This document shows, piece after piece, positions 8,061 to 16,357 of a DNA stretch of 64,000 nucleotides (positions are counted from its first letter, which is position 1; each line of letters begins with the position of its first letter). The DNA is from Roseiarcus sp963696665 (GTDB taxonomy: Bacteria; Pseudomonadota; Alphaproteobacteria; Rhizobiales; Beijerinckiaceae): the NCBI GenBank assembly GCA_963696665.1, contig CAVOLE010000024.1:186001-250000 (forward strand), written 5' to 3'. The notes under the pieces are model-generated. The model did no database searches. It worked only from the letters and a program-made list of their open reading frames with translations, and had not been told where the DNA came from. The translations under genes and the position numbers were made by a program.

Positions 8061-8602
8061 TGTCCGCTTCTCGCGTGCATATTGCGACGGAGCGCCTTGA
8101 TAGCGCGGTGAACCTTCACTTTCGCGGCGGACGGGCCTAGCCCCGTAGCGGCGGATACATCCGCAATAGAGCGTCCTTCGAGCTTCACGGCGCGGACGAG
8201 GGCGCGCTGCTCTTCCGGAACGCTCGCGAGCAATCGCTCAGCGTCGCCCTGTTCGTCTTTTGCGACCGCTTCATCGACAGCTAAGAAGGCCTCCGGCGTT
8301 TCGTCGAGCGAGAAAGCTCGATGCCGGCGGTTGCTGCGCACATGATCAACAAGTTTATATTGCGCAATGGCGTGCAGCCAAGGGGTGAAGGGGCGGCTTG
8401 GTTGGTAGGTTATGCGGCGGCTATGTAAGGCTAACAATGTCTCTTGAGTCAGATCGTCAACAGACGCGCTGTCGACGAGTCGGCGCCGATAGTATGCACG
8501 CAACAACACAGCGACCTCTTGAAGGAGGTTTCGGTAAGCGCGCTCGTCGCCATCTATGCTTCGAAGCATCAGCGATTTGAGCCTCTCTTCGACTTTGCTC
8601 AC
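8057..8602 (-). CDS. sigF: ECF sigma factor, SigF/NrsF type
   Basis: 181 residues with sigma region 2 at ~25-95 (DDLTQETLLALHSRRITYQP, FTPWLHAIAQYKLVDHVRSN) and region 4 at ~125-175 (VPEEQRALVRAVKLEGRSIA, GLGPSAAKVKVHRAIKALR). It directs RNA polymerase to promoters such as those at 1057, 5106 and 8700. Its own promoter at 8620-8645 carries the same motif, so it is probably autoregulated. nrsF follows with a four-base overlap. By analogy with Caulobacter SigF, the signal is heavy metal or oxidative stress; the inducer here is not known. Confidence 0.88.
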   Translation of the reverse strand: MSKVEERLKSLMLRSIDGDERAYRNLLQEVAVLLRAYYRRRLVDSASVDDLTQETLLALHSRRITYQPSRPFTPWLHAIAQYKLVDHVRSNRRHRAFSLDETPEAFLAVDEAVAKDEQGDAERLLASVPEEQRALVRAVKLEGRSIADVSAATGLGPSAAKVKVHRAIKALRRNMHARSGQ

Positions 8603-8619
8603 TTCATCCCAGCCATCTT

Positions 8620-8645
8620 ATTCGGCTCACAGAGTGCAAAGTTAC
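8620..8645 (-). promoter_or_regulatory. Autoregulatory SigF-type promoter of sigF-nrsF
   Basis: On the minus strand GTAACT (8645-8640), 15 bases, CGAAT (8624-8620), 18 bases before the sigma start codon at 8602. It is arranged back to back with the DUF1223 promoter at 8700. Confidence 0.68.
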
Positions 8646-8699
8646 AGGCTGTGTCGGCGCCTGTCATCGCACGACGGCTGTTCACGCGTACGCGATCGT

Positions 8700-8726
8700 G
8701 TAACCGCCCGATGAGTCACTCCGAAC
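8700..8726 (+). promoter_or_regulatory. SigF-type promoter of the DUF1223 gene
   Basis: GTAACC (8700-8705), 16 bases, CGAAC (8722-8726), 28 bases before the GTG start at 8755. Confidence 0.65.
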
Positions 8727-8754
8727 TCTTCCTACACGAGGCTAGGAGGAGAAG

Positions 8755-9479
8755 GTGGCTCAATTTCAGAACTTCATTCCCAAAAGCTCGTTTGTCATCG
8801 CGCTCAGCGTCGTCACGCTTGTTAGCGCCAACCGTCCTCTGCTGGCCGCAGGACGTCCTGTGACTGTCGTAGAACTGTTCACCAGCCGGGGGTGCTCGTC
8901 TTGCCCGCCGGCCAATGCCAATCTTATCCGTATTCGGGAGCAGCCTGGCGTGTTCGCACTGAGTTTCCGCGTCACCTACTGGGATCGTCTTGGCTGGAAA
9001 GATATCTTCGGCCGGCAAGCTTACACCGTTCGTCAGGAGACCTACGAGAAGCCTCTCGGTGAAAGCGGCGCCTTCACGCCGCAGATGGTGATCGATGGCC
9101 GCAAATCCCTGGTCGGACAGGATCTCGGCGAGGTCCAAGCTGCGATCGACAAAGCCGAAGCCCGCCCGCGCAATGGCGCCCCAACGATTTCCGTTGGCGA
9201 AGGCCGGGTCAGCGTCTCCGCCGGCGCGACGCCGCCGCGCCCCGCTGAGGTCTGGGCCGTTCGCTACGATCCCCGTGTCGTAGACGTGCCAGTCCAGCGC
9301 GGCGAGAACGCCGGGCGGACGCTGCCTCACGGCAACGTGGTGCACGACCTCATCTCTCTCGGCAATTGGAGCGGAGCACGGCGACCTTCCGGCTGACACC
9401 AGCGCCGGCTGGCCAGAACACAGCCATTCTCGTCCAGTCCCCGCAGGGCGGTCCGATCCTTGCGGCGGCGACCAACTGA
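8755..9479 (+). CDS. DUF1223 thioredoxin-fold exported protein, frameshifted near the end
   Basis: Begins with GTG at 8755 behind a strong AGGAGG-type site. A signal peptide (residues ~1-33) leads into VVELFTSRGCSSCPPANANL, the DUF1223 signature with a CxxC pair at C47/C50, so it probably acts as a periplasmic redox or metal-related thioredoxin-like protein. The first frame stops at 9396. Shifting one base near 9377 continues ATFRLTPAPAGQNTAILVQS and ends ILAAATN at 9479, which is the normal family C-terminus. The break may be a sequencing slip. The gene is divergent from sigF with its own SigF-type promoter. Confidence 0.78.
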
Positions 9480-9616
9480 CGTTCCCGCTTGGGCGCGCCT
9501 TGAGGCGGCCCTAGACGTCATGTTCGCGGGGTGAGCCGGTGGGCCGCCCTTTCGTGCAGGTAGAACGAGGGTTGCTCGGGCGGACCGAGCCGAGCCTCAT
9601 GCACGGAGGGCGGACC

Positions 9617-10726
9617 ATGGGAAAGCATAGCGAAGTTTTTGTTGGCTTTCGACGTCGCCAAGAAGAAGCACGCCGTGGCGATCGCGGAAGGAGGGCGGCA
9701 GGGAGAAGTGCGGTTTCTCGGCGATGTCGAGAACAGCCCATTGCCGATCGAGAAGACGATCAAGAGACTGGCGAGCCGGTACGATCGGTTGCATGTTTGT
9801 TTTGAAGCTGGGCCGACGGGATACGGGCTTTATCGGCAGATTCAGGCTCTCGGCCACGATTGCATGGTGGTCGCTCCGGCGCTGATCCCGAAACGAGCGG
9901 GCGAGCGGATCAAGACGAACCGGCGCGACGCTGTCACGTTAGCGCGGCTGCACCGCGCCGGCGAACTGACCGGAGTGTGGACGCCCGATCCGGCGCATGA
10001 GGCGGTGCGCGACCTTGTGCGGGCCCGCGAGGCGGCGGCGGACGACGTTCGCCGCAAACGCCAGCAGCTTCTCTCCTTCCTGCTGCGGCACAGCCGGATT
10101 TACAGCGGCGGCGGCCATTGGACGCTGGCGCATCGGCGCTGGCTGGCCGATCAAAAGTTCGAGCATGCTGCGCAGCAGATCGTCTTCAGGAGGGCATTGA
10201 CGCGATCGAAGATGCGCTCCAGCGCCTGCGCCGCCTCGAGAAACAGCTTGCTCTCATCGTGCCGGATTGGTCCATGGCGCCCATGGTGGAAGCCTATCAA
10301 GCGATGCGCGGCGCGTCGTTTCTGGTCGCCGTGACCTTTGCCGCTGAGATCGGCGACGTGCGCCGGTTCGATACGCCAAGACAGCTGATGTCTTTCCTCG
10401 GTCTCGTCCCAGCGGAAAGCTCGACCGGCGATACCATCCGACGGAAGGGCCTCACTCTGGCGGGCAACCGGCGCGCGCGGCGGGCGCTGGTCGAGGCGGC
10501 CTGGTCCTATCGTTATCCGGCGCGGGTCAGCGATGCCTTGAGGACGCGCCTCGAAGGGCTGCCCAAGCCCGTGCGCGACATTGCCTGGAAGGCGCAGATC
10601 CGTCTGTGCGCCCGCTATCGCCGCCTCAGCGCCACGGGCAAGAAGCCGCCTGTCGTCGTGGCTGCGATCGCCCGCGAGATGGCCGCTTTCCTGTGGGCCA
10701 TCGGACGGGAGGTCGCGCCCGCGTAA
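9617..10726 (+). pseudogene. IS110-family transposase, two frameshifts
   Basis: DEDD-type transposase of ~360 residues. The N-terminal RuvC-like part is readable from LLAFDVAKKKHAVAIAEGG through CFEAGPTGYGLYRQI and KTNRRDAVTLARLHRAGELT. The C-terminal IS116/IS110/IS902 domain contains FAAEIGDVRRFDTPRQLMSF, LGLVPAESSTGD and GNRRARRALVEAAWSYRYPA. A surplus G at 9619-9621 separates the likely ATG (9617) from the body, and one base is missing near 10187 between HAAQQIVF and EGIDAIEDAL. The noncoding tail of this element is probably split by the IS630 copy at 10830. Element ends were not determined; IS110 elements usually lack long inverted repeats. Confidence 0.75.
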
Positions 10727-10845
10727 AACACGATGCTCTCCCGCTGCGCAGACCCGGGAGCGGAGCACGAAAGGTGGGGAACTCCCGTCGCTAGTTATGT
10801 GGCCGAGCCTTGCGCCCGACGCCCGTCCTCTAGAGCATTTTCCGA

Positions 10846-11412
10846 TCATGTTGCATCGTATCCTGCGGCGGCGAGATAGTTTGCGCATTCTTGCGGGGTG
10901 AAGCGGCGAAGGGCGTCGGCGATGGCTTGCCAGAGGTCTGAGATTGTTCGGGCGGCGGCGGCGCGCAACAGGGCCTTGAGCTTTGCGAAGGCCATTTCGA
11001 TGGGATTGAAGTCGGGGCTGTAAGGCGGCAGGTAGCGCAGGCTCGCGCCGGCGGCCTCGATCGCCTGTCTGACGCCATGAACCTTGTGAGCCGGCAGATT
11101 GTCCATGATGACGATGTCGCCTAGCCGCAACTCCGGAACGAGCGCCTGTTCGACATAGGCGAGAAAGGCCTCGCCGTTCATCGGGCCGTCGAGGACCATC
11201 GGCGCAGCGATGCCGTCATAACGCAGCCCGGCGGTGAAGGTGGTGGTTTTCCAATGGCCATGGGGCACGGGAGCGCGGCATCGCTCGCCCCTGGGCGAAC
11301 GCCCGTAAAGGCGCGCCATCTTGGTGTTCGCGGCGGTCTCGTCGATGAAGACGATCCGCGTCGGATCGAGGTCGAGTTGTCCCTCAAACCATGCCTCCCG
11401 CGCCGCGTTCAC
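10846..11412 (-). CDS. IS630 transposase orfB (DDE catalytic domain)
   Basis: 188 residues carrying the DDE nuclease core: FIDETAANTKMARLYGR (first Asp), GDIVIMDNLPAHK (second Asp) and PPYSPDFNPIEMAFAKLK (Glu). In the frame upstream of the first ATG, family residues are still readable (KKTAHAAEQRRSAVN), so the protein is normally made as an OrfAB fusion by slippage on the A7 run near 11450. The reading frame is intact. Confidence 0.82.
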   Translation of the reverse strand: MNAAREAWFEGQLDLDPTRIVFIDETAANTKMARLYGRSPRGERCRAPVPHGHWKTTTFTAGLRYDGIAAPMVLDGPMNGEAFLAYVEQALVPELRLGDIVIMDNLPAHKVHGVRQAIEAAGASLRYLPPYSPDFNPIEMAFAKLKALLRAAAARTISDLWQAIADALRRFTPQECANYLAAAGYDAT

Positions 11413-11792
11413 CGCGCTGCGGCGCTGTTCGGCGGCGTGCGCCGTCTTTTTTTGCGCGTGATCTTGCGGCGTTTGAAGAACCGCCAGAGCGTGCCGATGG
11501 CGACGGCGACGCCGCGCTCCTTCAGCCGCTCCCGCAGTTCTGAAAGCGTAATGTCGCTCTTGGCGGCCACGGCCGAAAGGATCAGCTCAGCATGCGCCTC
11601 GATCCGTTGCGAATGGCGGTCGCCGCCCTGGCGCTTGGGCCTGACATCACCCTCGCGCCGCTCCAAGGCCCGCCACCGGATCGCGCTCGACGCACTGACG
11701 CCAAACCGCTGCGCCGCCGCTCGACACGACAATCCCCCCTCAATCGCGCCAACGACACGCTGACGAAGGTCAACAGACAAGGATCTGGCCAT
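11409..11792 (-). CDS. IS630 transposase orfA (DNA-binding domain)
   Basis: 127 residues starting MARSLSVDLRQRVVGAIEGG with a winged helix-turn-helix (CRAAAQRFGVSASSAIRW) and a second segment LSELRERLKERGVAVAIGTL. It ends four bases inside orfB. The run AAAAAAAG next to its end is a plausible -1 slippery site for producing the full transposase. Start at 11792 chosen because the longer frame reaches into the inverted repeat. Confidence 0.78.
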   Translation of the reverse strand: MARSLSVDLRQRVVGAIEGGLSCRAAAQRFGVSASSAIRWRALERREGDVRPKRQGGDRHSQRIEAHAELILSAVAAKSDITLSELRERLKERGVAVAIGTLWRFFKRRKITRKKRRRTPPNSAAAR

Positions 11793-11887
11793 GCACGCCA
11801 GCCTCCTTCGCCGGCCAGAAGCATGAATCAGAACGAAGCCGATTTTGGGAATCCCATACGATTTAATCAGACAGAAAAATGCTCTAG

Positions 11888-12263
11888 ACCGAGGAAAGCC
11901 CCGAGACGTAGACACGGAAGGCGGTAACCAACCCGCGGATAAGAGTTTGATCGACCGTCGTCTCTCGCTCCGCTCCCAGCTCTACGCAGCCCCCGCTCAT
12001 CCTTGCCGACGGCATCCCGCCGCACGGTCGATCGACCACGTCCGCGCCCTTGACTGCGAACATAAGAGACTAGTGCGCGTCCATAAACGGTTGTTTTTGT
12101 TGGCTGAAGTCGGTCGTGTTGGGCGCGGAAGGATGTGGGGTGGAGCCGTTCGCCCGTATTTGCCGTTGGCGATGGCTTAAACAGCCTCGATGAGCGCAAG
12201 GATCCAATGGGTGATCGATCGAGCGGCCAGCCAGACCGCGAACGATTCGGTGGACGGAAAGAG
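11888..12263. other. IS junction region without a gene
   Basis: The first part is probably the interrupted end of the IS110 element, the second the left end of the ISNCY element. No intact gene was recognised and the boundary between them could not be fixed. Confidence 0.35.
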
Positions 12264-13601
12264 TCAGGCCGGCCTGAGCCGCGCAAAGATCGAAAGGTTG
12301 TATGCGACGACTGATGACCAAACGTAGGCGGCAAAGTGATCGAGCCCACGCCAGAGACAGCGCGCCAGGCCATAGGCGCGTTTCAGGCACGAGATGTCGG
12401 ACTCTATGCCGGCTCGGAAGTTGCGCAGCTTGCGATAGACCCAGTTGCTCTTGACCATGTCCATGACGCGTAGGCCGGCCTTCTTGTGGAAGGCCACGTC
12501 GCGGACGCCGAGGGTCTTGGCCTGGGCGAGATTGCGCGGCTGGCGAAACCGCCGTCGGCGGCGGTCTGTCGAGGCGCCTCGCCGTAGAAGGCGATGTGGC
12601 GCTCGAGCATGGGCAAGAACCGTTCGCTGTCGGCCGGATTGCCAGCCTCGATGACAAGATCGAGGATCAAGCCGCTTCGGCCGGTGGTCAGATTGAGCTT
12701 GTGACCATATTGAATGTCGCGGCCGCCTTTGACGATGATGTCGGCGTGCGGCTCGAACAAGCTGACGATCTTGTCGTTGGCGGCGACCGCCTCGCCATGA
12801 AGAACGCGGCGTTCGGTCTGCGCGATGATCCGCTCGATCAGGGGACGGTAGTGACGGAACTCGGCTTGCCACAGCGCGGCGGCAATCGGGTCCGCCGCTC
12901 GCCATAACTGCGCCGCGGCCTGATCGGCATAGGCCAAGGTCGCTCGGGTCAGCTTGATCAACTCCCGATAGTGCGGGACCCGTTTGCCTCGATCGCGGGC
13001 ATATTCGATCGCGCGCGCTCGCTTCTTCGCCGCGCGCCGATGATTGCGCCACATGAGATCGCCGACCAAGGCGTCAGCCGCCTTCAACAGCCGCACCAAC
13101 ACGCGGACCCCATCCCAGAGAAGAGAGCTGTCGCTTGGCTCGTGGATGAGCGCGGCGGCGACCGTGCTGTCGAGCCGCACCACCTTGCCCGTCTCGACTT
13201 TCTCCCGCCGCGCGCTGGCCAGCAGCGTACGATTGATCGCCTCCCAGGTCTCGGCCCGGATGGCGCTGATTGTCCTGTGCAGCGCCGACTTCTTCGGCGT
13301 CCACGACAGCGGCAGCCGGGCGAAGGCTCGAAACGAAGCCGAGTCCTCAAGGTGAAACGCGAGCTCCTCGTGAGCTCAGCTGGCGATGCTGTTTGAGAAG
13401 CGCGCAGCACAAGACCGACTCGGCCGGCAGGCCTTCCCGTCCAGTCTCCTTGACGCCGCGCCGGCGCAGATCCTCCGCGGTCAGCCCAATTAGCTCGCGA
13501 TGTTCGTCCAGCCACTGCGACATCGCCTTGAGCTCGCGGCCAATCTCGTGCTCAGCGAAGAGATCGAATAGGCTGGCCTGGACGGTGCGTTCCTGACGCA
13601 T
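12264..13601 (-). pseudogene. ISNCY-family transposase, frameshifted
   Basis: Starts MRQERTVQASLFDLFAEHEI at 13601. Continuous homology to ISNCY/IS5-like transposases can be read across two breaks: near 13371 (one surplus base, between HRQLS and HEELAFHLEDSASF) and near 12537 (one missing base, between DGGFASRA and NLAQAKTLGV). The C-terminus reads ESDISCLKRAYGLARCLWRG and ends at 12264. Its upstream region has been cut by the IS6 copy at 13597, which begins within the start codon, so the gene has probably lost its promoter. Confidence 0.75.
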
Positions 13602-14424
13602 TGTCAGCTTAACGAATCGGGAATGGAGGGTCGAGTAAGCGCGGGTCATGTCGACAGCCCGTGATCCTCTCTATCGCCGCCATCGCTTTCCTCCAGAGGT
13701 GATCAGCTATGGCGTTTGGCTGTATTTCCGGTTTCCCTTGAGCCTTCGCATGGTTGAGGAGATGCTGGCGGCGCGGGGGATTTGCGTGACCCACGAGACC
13801 GTGCGCCAGTGGGGAAAGAAATTCGGCGAGGCGTTCTCCGATCGGATCCGCCAGCGCGCGTCTGCTCGCGGGGACAAATGGCCCATGGATGAGGTCGTCG
13901 TCTCGATCGGCGGCGAACAACACTGGCTCTGGCGCGCCGTTGATCAAAACGGTTTCGTTCTCGACGTCCTGGTCCAGCGCCGCAGAGACACCCGCGCGGC
14001 GCAAAAGCTCATGACGAAACTCCTGAAATCGGCGGCCACGCCGCCCCGCGTCATGATCACGGACAAGCTCAGATCCTACGGCGCTGCGAGGGCGAAGATG
14101 GGCCTTCACATCGATCATCGCCAGCATAAAGGCTTGAACAATCGGGCTGAGAATTCTCATCAACCGACCCGGCGACGCGAACGCATCATGAAGCGTTTCA
14201 AATCTGCTCGGCAAGCGCAACGGTTCTTGTCGGTTCACGATCAGGTCGCGAACCTCTTCCACATCCCCTACCCAGAAACCGCGACTGCTGATTGCCGCCG
14301 CGCCTCGCGCGAGCGAGCCTTTGCCGTTTGGCGTGAGATCTCCGAGATCGGCACTACTGCCTGACCTCATTCCTCAGAAAGATCGCCCTTCTTCGGCCCA
14401 GCGTTCGCTCAAGTTGACGATGCC
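13597..14424 (+). mobile_element. IS6-family element, copy 1
   Basis: 828 bp, the same length as copies at 42657 and 55411. The right end is the 17-mer complement of GGCATCGTCAACTTGAG; the left end reads CGCATTGTCAGCTTAACG, a variant of GGCACCGTCAGCTTAACG in copy 2. It lies directly against the ISNCY transposase start on the left and a broken oxidoreductase gene on the right. I see no 8-bp target duplication. The transposase differs from copies 2 and 3 by two residues (Glu for Lys, Ser for Pro near residues 58-70). Confidence 0.85.
13648..14364 (+). CDS. IS6-family transposase, copy 1
   Basis: 238 residues with the IS6/IS26 DDE layout: RHRFPPEVISYGVWLYFRFP at the start, HTH EEMLAARGICVTHETVRQWG, first Asp in KWPMDEVVVSIGG, second Asp in PRVMITDKLRSYGAA, and Glu in NNRAENSHQPTRRRERIMKR. 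Intact, so it could mobilise itself and, in trans, the other copies. Confidence 0.9.
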   Translation: MSTARDPLYRRHRFPPEVISYGVWLYFRFPLSLRMVEEMLAARGICVTHETVRQWGKKFGEAFSDRIRQRASARGDKWPMDEVVVSIGGEQHWLWRAVDQNGFVLDVLVQRRRDTRAAQKLMTKLLKSAATPPRVMITDKLRSYGAARAKMGLHIDHRQHKGLNNRAENSHQPTRRRERIMKRFKSARQAQRFLSVHDQVANLFHIPYPETATADCRRASRERAFAVWREISEIGTTA

Positions 14425-14719
14425 GTTCGGTCCCGTCAGCCGACCGGCGAAGCAGCCTCATCATCGCCCGTAGCCGGTGCGGCTGAAGCGGTCCGGCCTC
14501 ACGTTCACCTGGGAGCCGGAGCGCGGTTCTCTTCTCGATGCGATCGAGCGGGCTGAAGTCAGAGCCGTGAGCGGATGCCGGACGGGACAGTGTGAGAGTT
14601 GCGCGGTAAGGGTGCTCGATGGAGCGGTGGCCCATCCCCAGGGGGTTGCGCCCGTCCCCGAAGGCCATTGCCTCCCGTGCGTCGGCGTCCCGCTATCGTC
14701 GATTGCACTCGATCTATAA
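14425..14719 (+). pseudogene. 2Fe-2S ferredoxin-domain tail of a truncated oxygenase reductase
   Basis: Reads FGPVSRPAKQ directly after the IS6 end, then an in-frame TAG (14471-14473), then GLTFTWEPERGSLLDAIERA, and the plant-type iron-sulfur motif SGCRTGQCESCAVRVLDG with a last CLPCV. This is the C-terminal electron-transfer domain of a phthalate/vanillate-type oxygenase reductase or ferredoxin-fused flavin reductase. The flavin and NAD domains are missing, cut off by the IS6 insertion. A GTG at 14477 could still start a free ~80-residue ferredoxin, but I regard it as a remnant. Confidence 0.7.
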
Positions 14720-14806
14720 GTCAAACTCGCGCTATTGCCTGCTCTCAGGTTCCGGGCGGCGAAGGAGTTCTCGTCTTTGAAACGTCGGAAGGCGTCAGCC
14801 GAAGCG

Positions 14807-15487
14807 ATGCCCCCTGGTAAGACGCGAACCGAGCGTCTGAAGCTGAAGCTCGAAGAAGAAATATTGAGCGGATGGGCTCGCCCCGGGCGATAGCTTGACG
14901 AAGAGGAAATCGCTGCGCGGTTTGCCGTTTCGCGCACACCGGTCCGGGAGGCGCTTAAGGCGTTGTCCTCGAGTGGCCTCGTCGAAGTGAGGCCGCATCA
15001 GGGGACGTACGTCGCTACGTTGACCCCACACCTGATCGTTGAGATGATCGAAGTCATGGCCATCCTGGAAGCGTCGTGCGCCGCCGCAGCGGCAAAGCGG
15101 CACACGCTTGCAGATGGGTTAGCGATCGGCGCGGCTCTCAAGGCCTGCGAGACCGCCGCGAACGACGATCAGCCCCAGGCCTTCTACAAGGCAAGCGTCA
15201 AATTGCACGAGGCTATCTACACAGCCAGTCACAACGCCTTCCTTGCGGCGCAGACCGTGGCGCTAAGGCAGCGTCTAGAACCCTATCGTCGCCATGTCTC
15301 CTATCACGCGGGCCTCATGGAAAGGTCGAACCGCGAGCACCACCAGATCGTACAGGCCATTTATTCCATGCACGACGCTGAGGCGCATGGCGCGATGCTC
15401 AAGCATCTCGATGCGCTGAAAAACTCGATCTCGACGATGGTCAACTCGATCGTTACTCCGCCGTGGCGCAAACGGGCTTCTGGTTGA
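14807..15487 (+). pseudogene. GntR (FCD-type) regulator with an in-frame stop
   Basis: MPPGKTRTERLKLKLEEEIL opens a winged-helix domain that continues DEEEIAARFAVSRTPVREAL, LSSSGLVEVRPHQGTYVATL, followed by an alpha-helical FCD ligand domain to residue ~226. A TAG at 14891-14893 interrupts the frame inside the DNA-binding domain (PGR-stop-LDEEE); everything else is in register. A TTG at 14777 behind GAAGGAG is an alternative start. It would regulate the importer operon downstream, with a palindrome at 15593 as its likely site. Either a nonsense mutation or a base-calling error. Confidence 0.72.
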
Positions 15488-15592
15488 GGCGCGCTTTACG
15501 GCGCGCTTCCAACAAGGACCGCGTCTTCCATAAGGAGACAAAACTTCGCAAGAATCTGTTTGTCCGTGGCGGAAAGGCGGCTGCTCAACTCT

Positions 15593-15606
15593 TGACCAAT
15601 TGGTCA
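15593..15606. promoter_or_regulatory. Palindromic operator, probably for the GntR regulator upstream
   Basis: TGACCAATTGGTCA is a perfect 14-base palindrome about 105 bases after the GntR gene and ~330 bases before the VOC gene. FCD-type GntR proteins often bind short palindromes of the TGGTC/GACCA kind. No other copy was seen in the window. The remaining stretch 15488-15925 holds no gene I recognise. Confidence 0.5.
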
Positions 15607-15925
15607 GAAAGTCGGCGGATGGAGACCATATTGCCGTCACACCGCCGATAGGACACGGCCTTTCAATGGCATGGGCTTTGCTCTTCTGAGGGAGTTTTCT
15701 CCGAATCCTTTCGCGCGTAGGGGATCAAGTTGCTGACATGACAGCCGTAACAGCGTTCTCTGCCGAGCCCGTGTCTCGCCTGTCCGGAAGCTCGGATATG
15801 CGCTTGTAGACGGGACTGCGTTTTGACTGCCGCTGCATGTGCGCGGGACTCGAAGCGGTTTTCATCCGACGGGCGACCGTTCAGAAACGTCGTTTGACGC
15901 TGTCGCCGGCCTTCCGGGAACGGTC

Positions 15926-16309
15926 ATGCAACTCTCATATGTCAATATCTTCGCACGAGACATCGTGGCTCTCTCGGCCTTTTACAGAGAGCTTTTCGGC
16001 TTTGAGGAGATCCCAGAGATCCGCTCTCCGATCTTTGTGGGACTTAGGACGGGGCTGAGCTGCCTGGGCTTCAACGCGCAGGACGCCTACGGCCTTCTCG
16101 AATTGTCGGACTACGCCAATCCAACGGGCGCGAAGTTTCTGCTCAACATCGACGTCGACCGTGCGGAGGACGTCGACCGCCTGACGCCGATCGCTGTTTC
16201 CAGAGGCGCGAAGCTGATCAAGGAGCCCTACAAGACCTATTACAACTGGTATCAGTCGGTTCTGCTCGATCCCGAGGAAAATGTCTTCCGCATCAACAAG
16301 ATGCTTTGA
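15926..16309 (+). CDS. VOC/glyoxalase-fold protein
   Basis: 127 residues starting MQLSYVNIFARDIVALSAFY, a single vicinal-oxygen-chelate module with two beta-alpha-beta-beta-beta halves. The conserved tail SVLLDPEENVFRINKML carries the metal-ligand Glu position. Members are lyases, isomerases, dioxygenases or binding proteins, and the reaction cannot be deduced. The ATG at 15926 aligns with family starts; the frame from 15839 has no ribosome site. It is first in a plus-strand cluster with the BMP importer, 48 bases from the binding protein gene. Confidence 0.7.
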   Translation: MQLSYVNIFARDIVALSAFYRELFGFEEIPEIRSPIFVGLRTGLSCLGFNAQDAYGLLELSDYANPTGAKFLLNIDVDRAEDVDRLTPIAVSRGAKLIKEPYKTYYNWYQSVLLDPEENVFRINKML

Positions 16310-16357
16310 AGCCGTTCGGCTGCGTCCGTTCCCTGAACATCACCTGGAGCTCGTCTA

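Larger units (their letters stand above)
10830..11887. mobile_element. IS630-family element, copy 1
   Basis: Outer ends are CTAGAGCATTTTCC (10830-) and its near-perfect complement ending at 11887, with CTAG at both edges as expected for TA-targeted insertion. It contains two overlapping minus-strand frames (orfA, orfB). The flanks on both sides look like one continuous IS110 tail, so this copy probably landed inside it. Confidence 0.8.
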
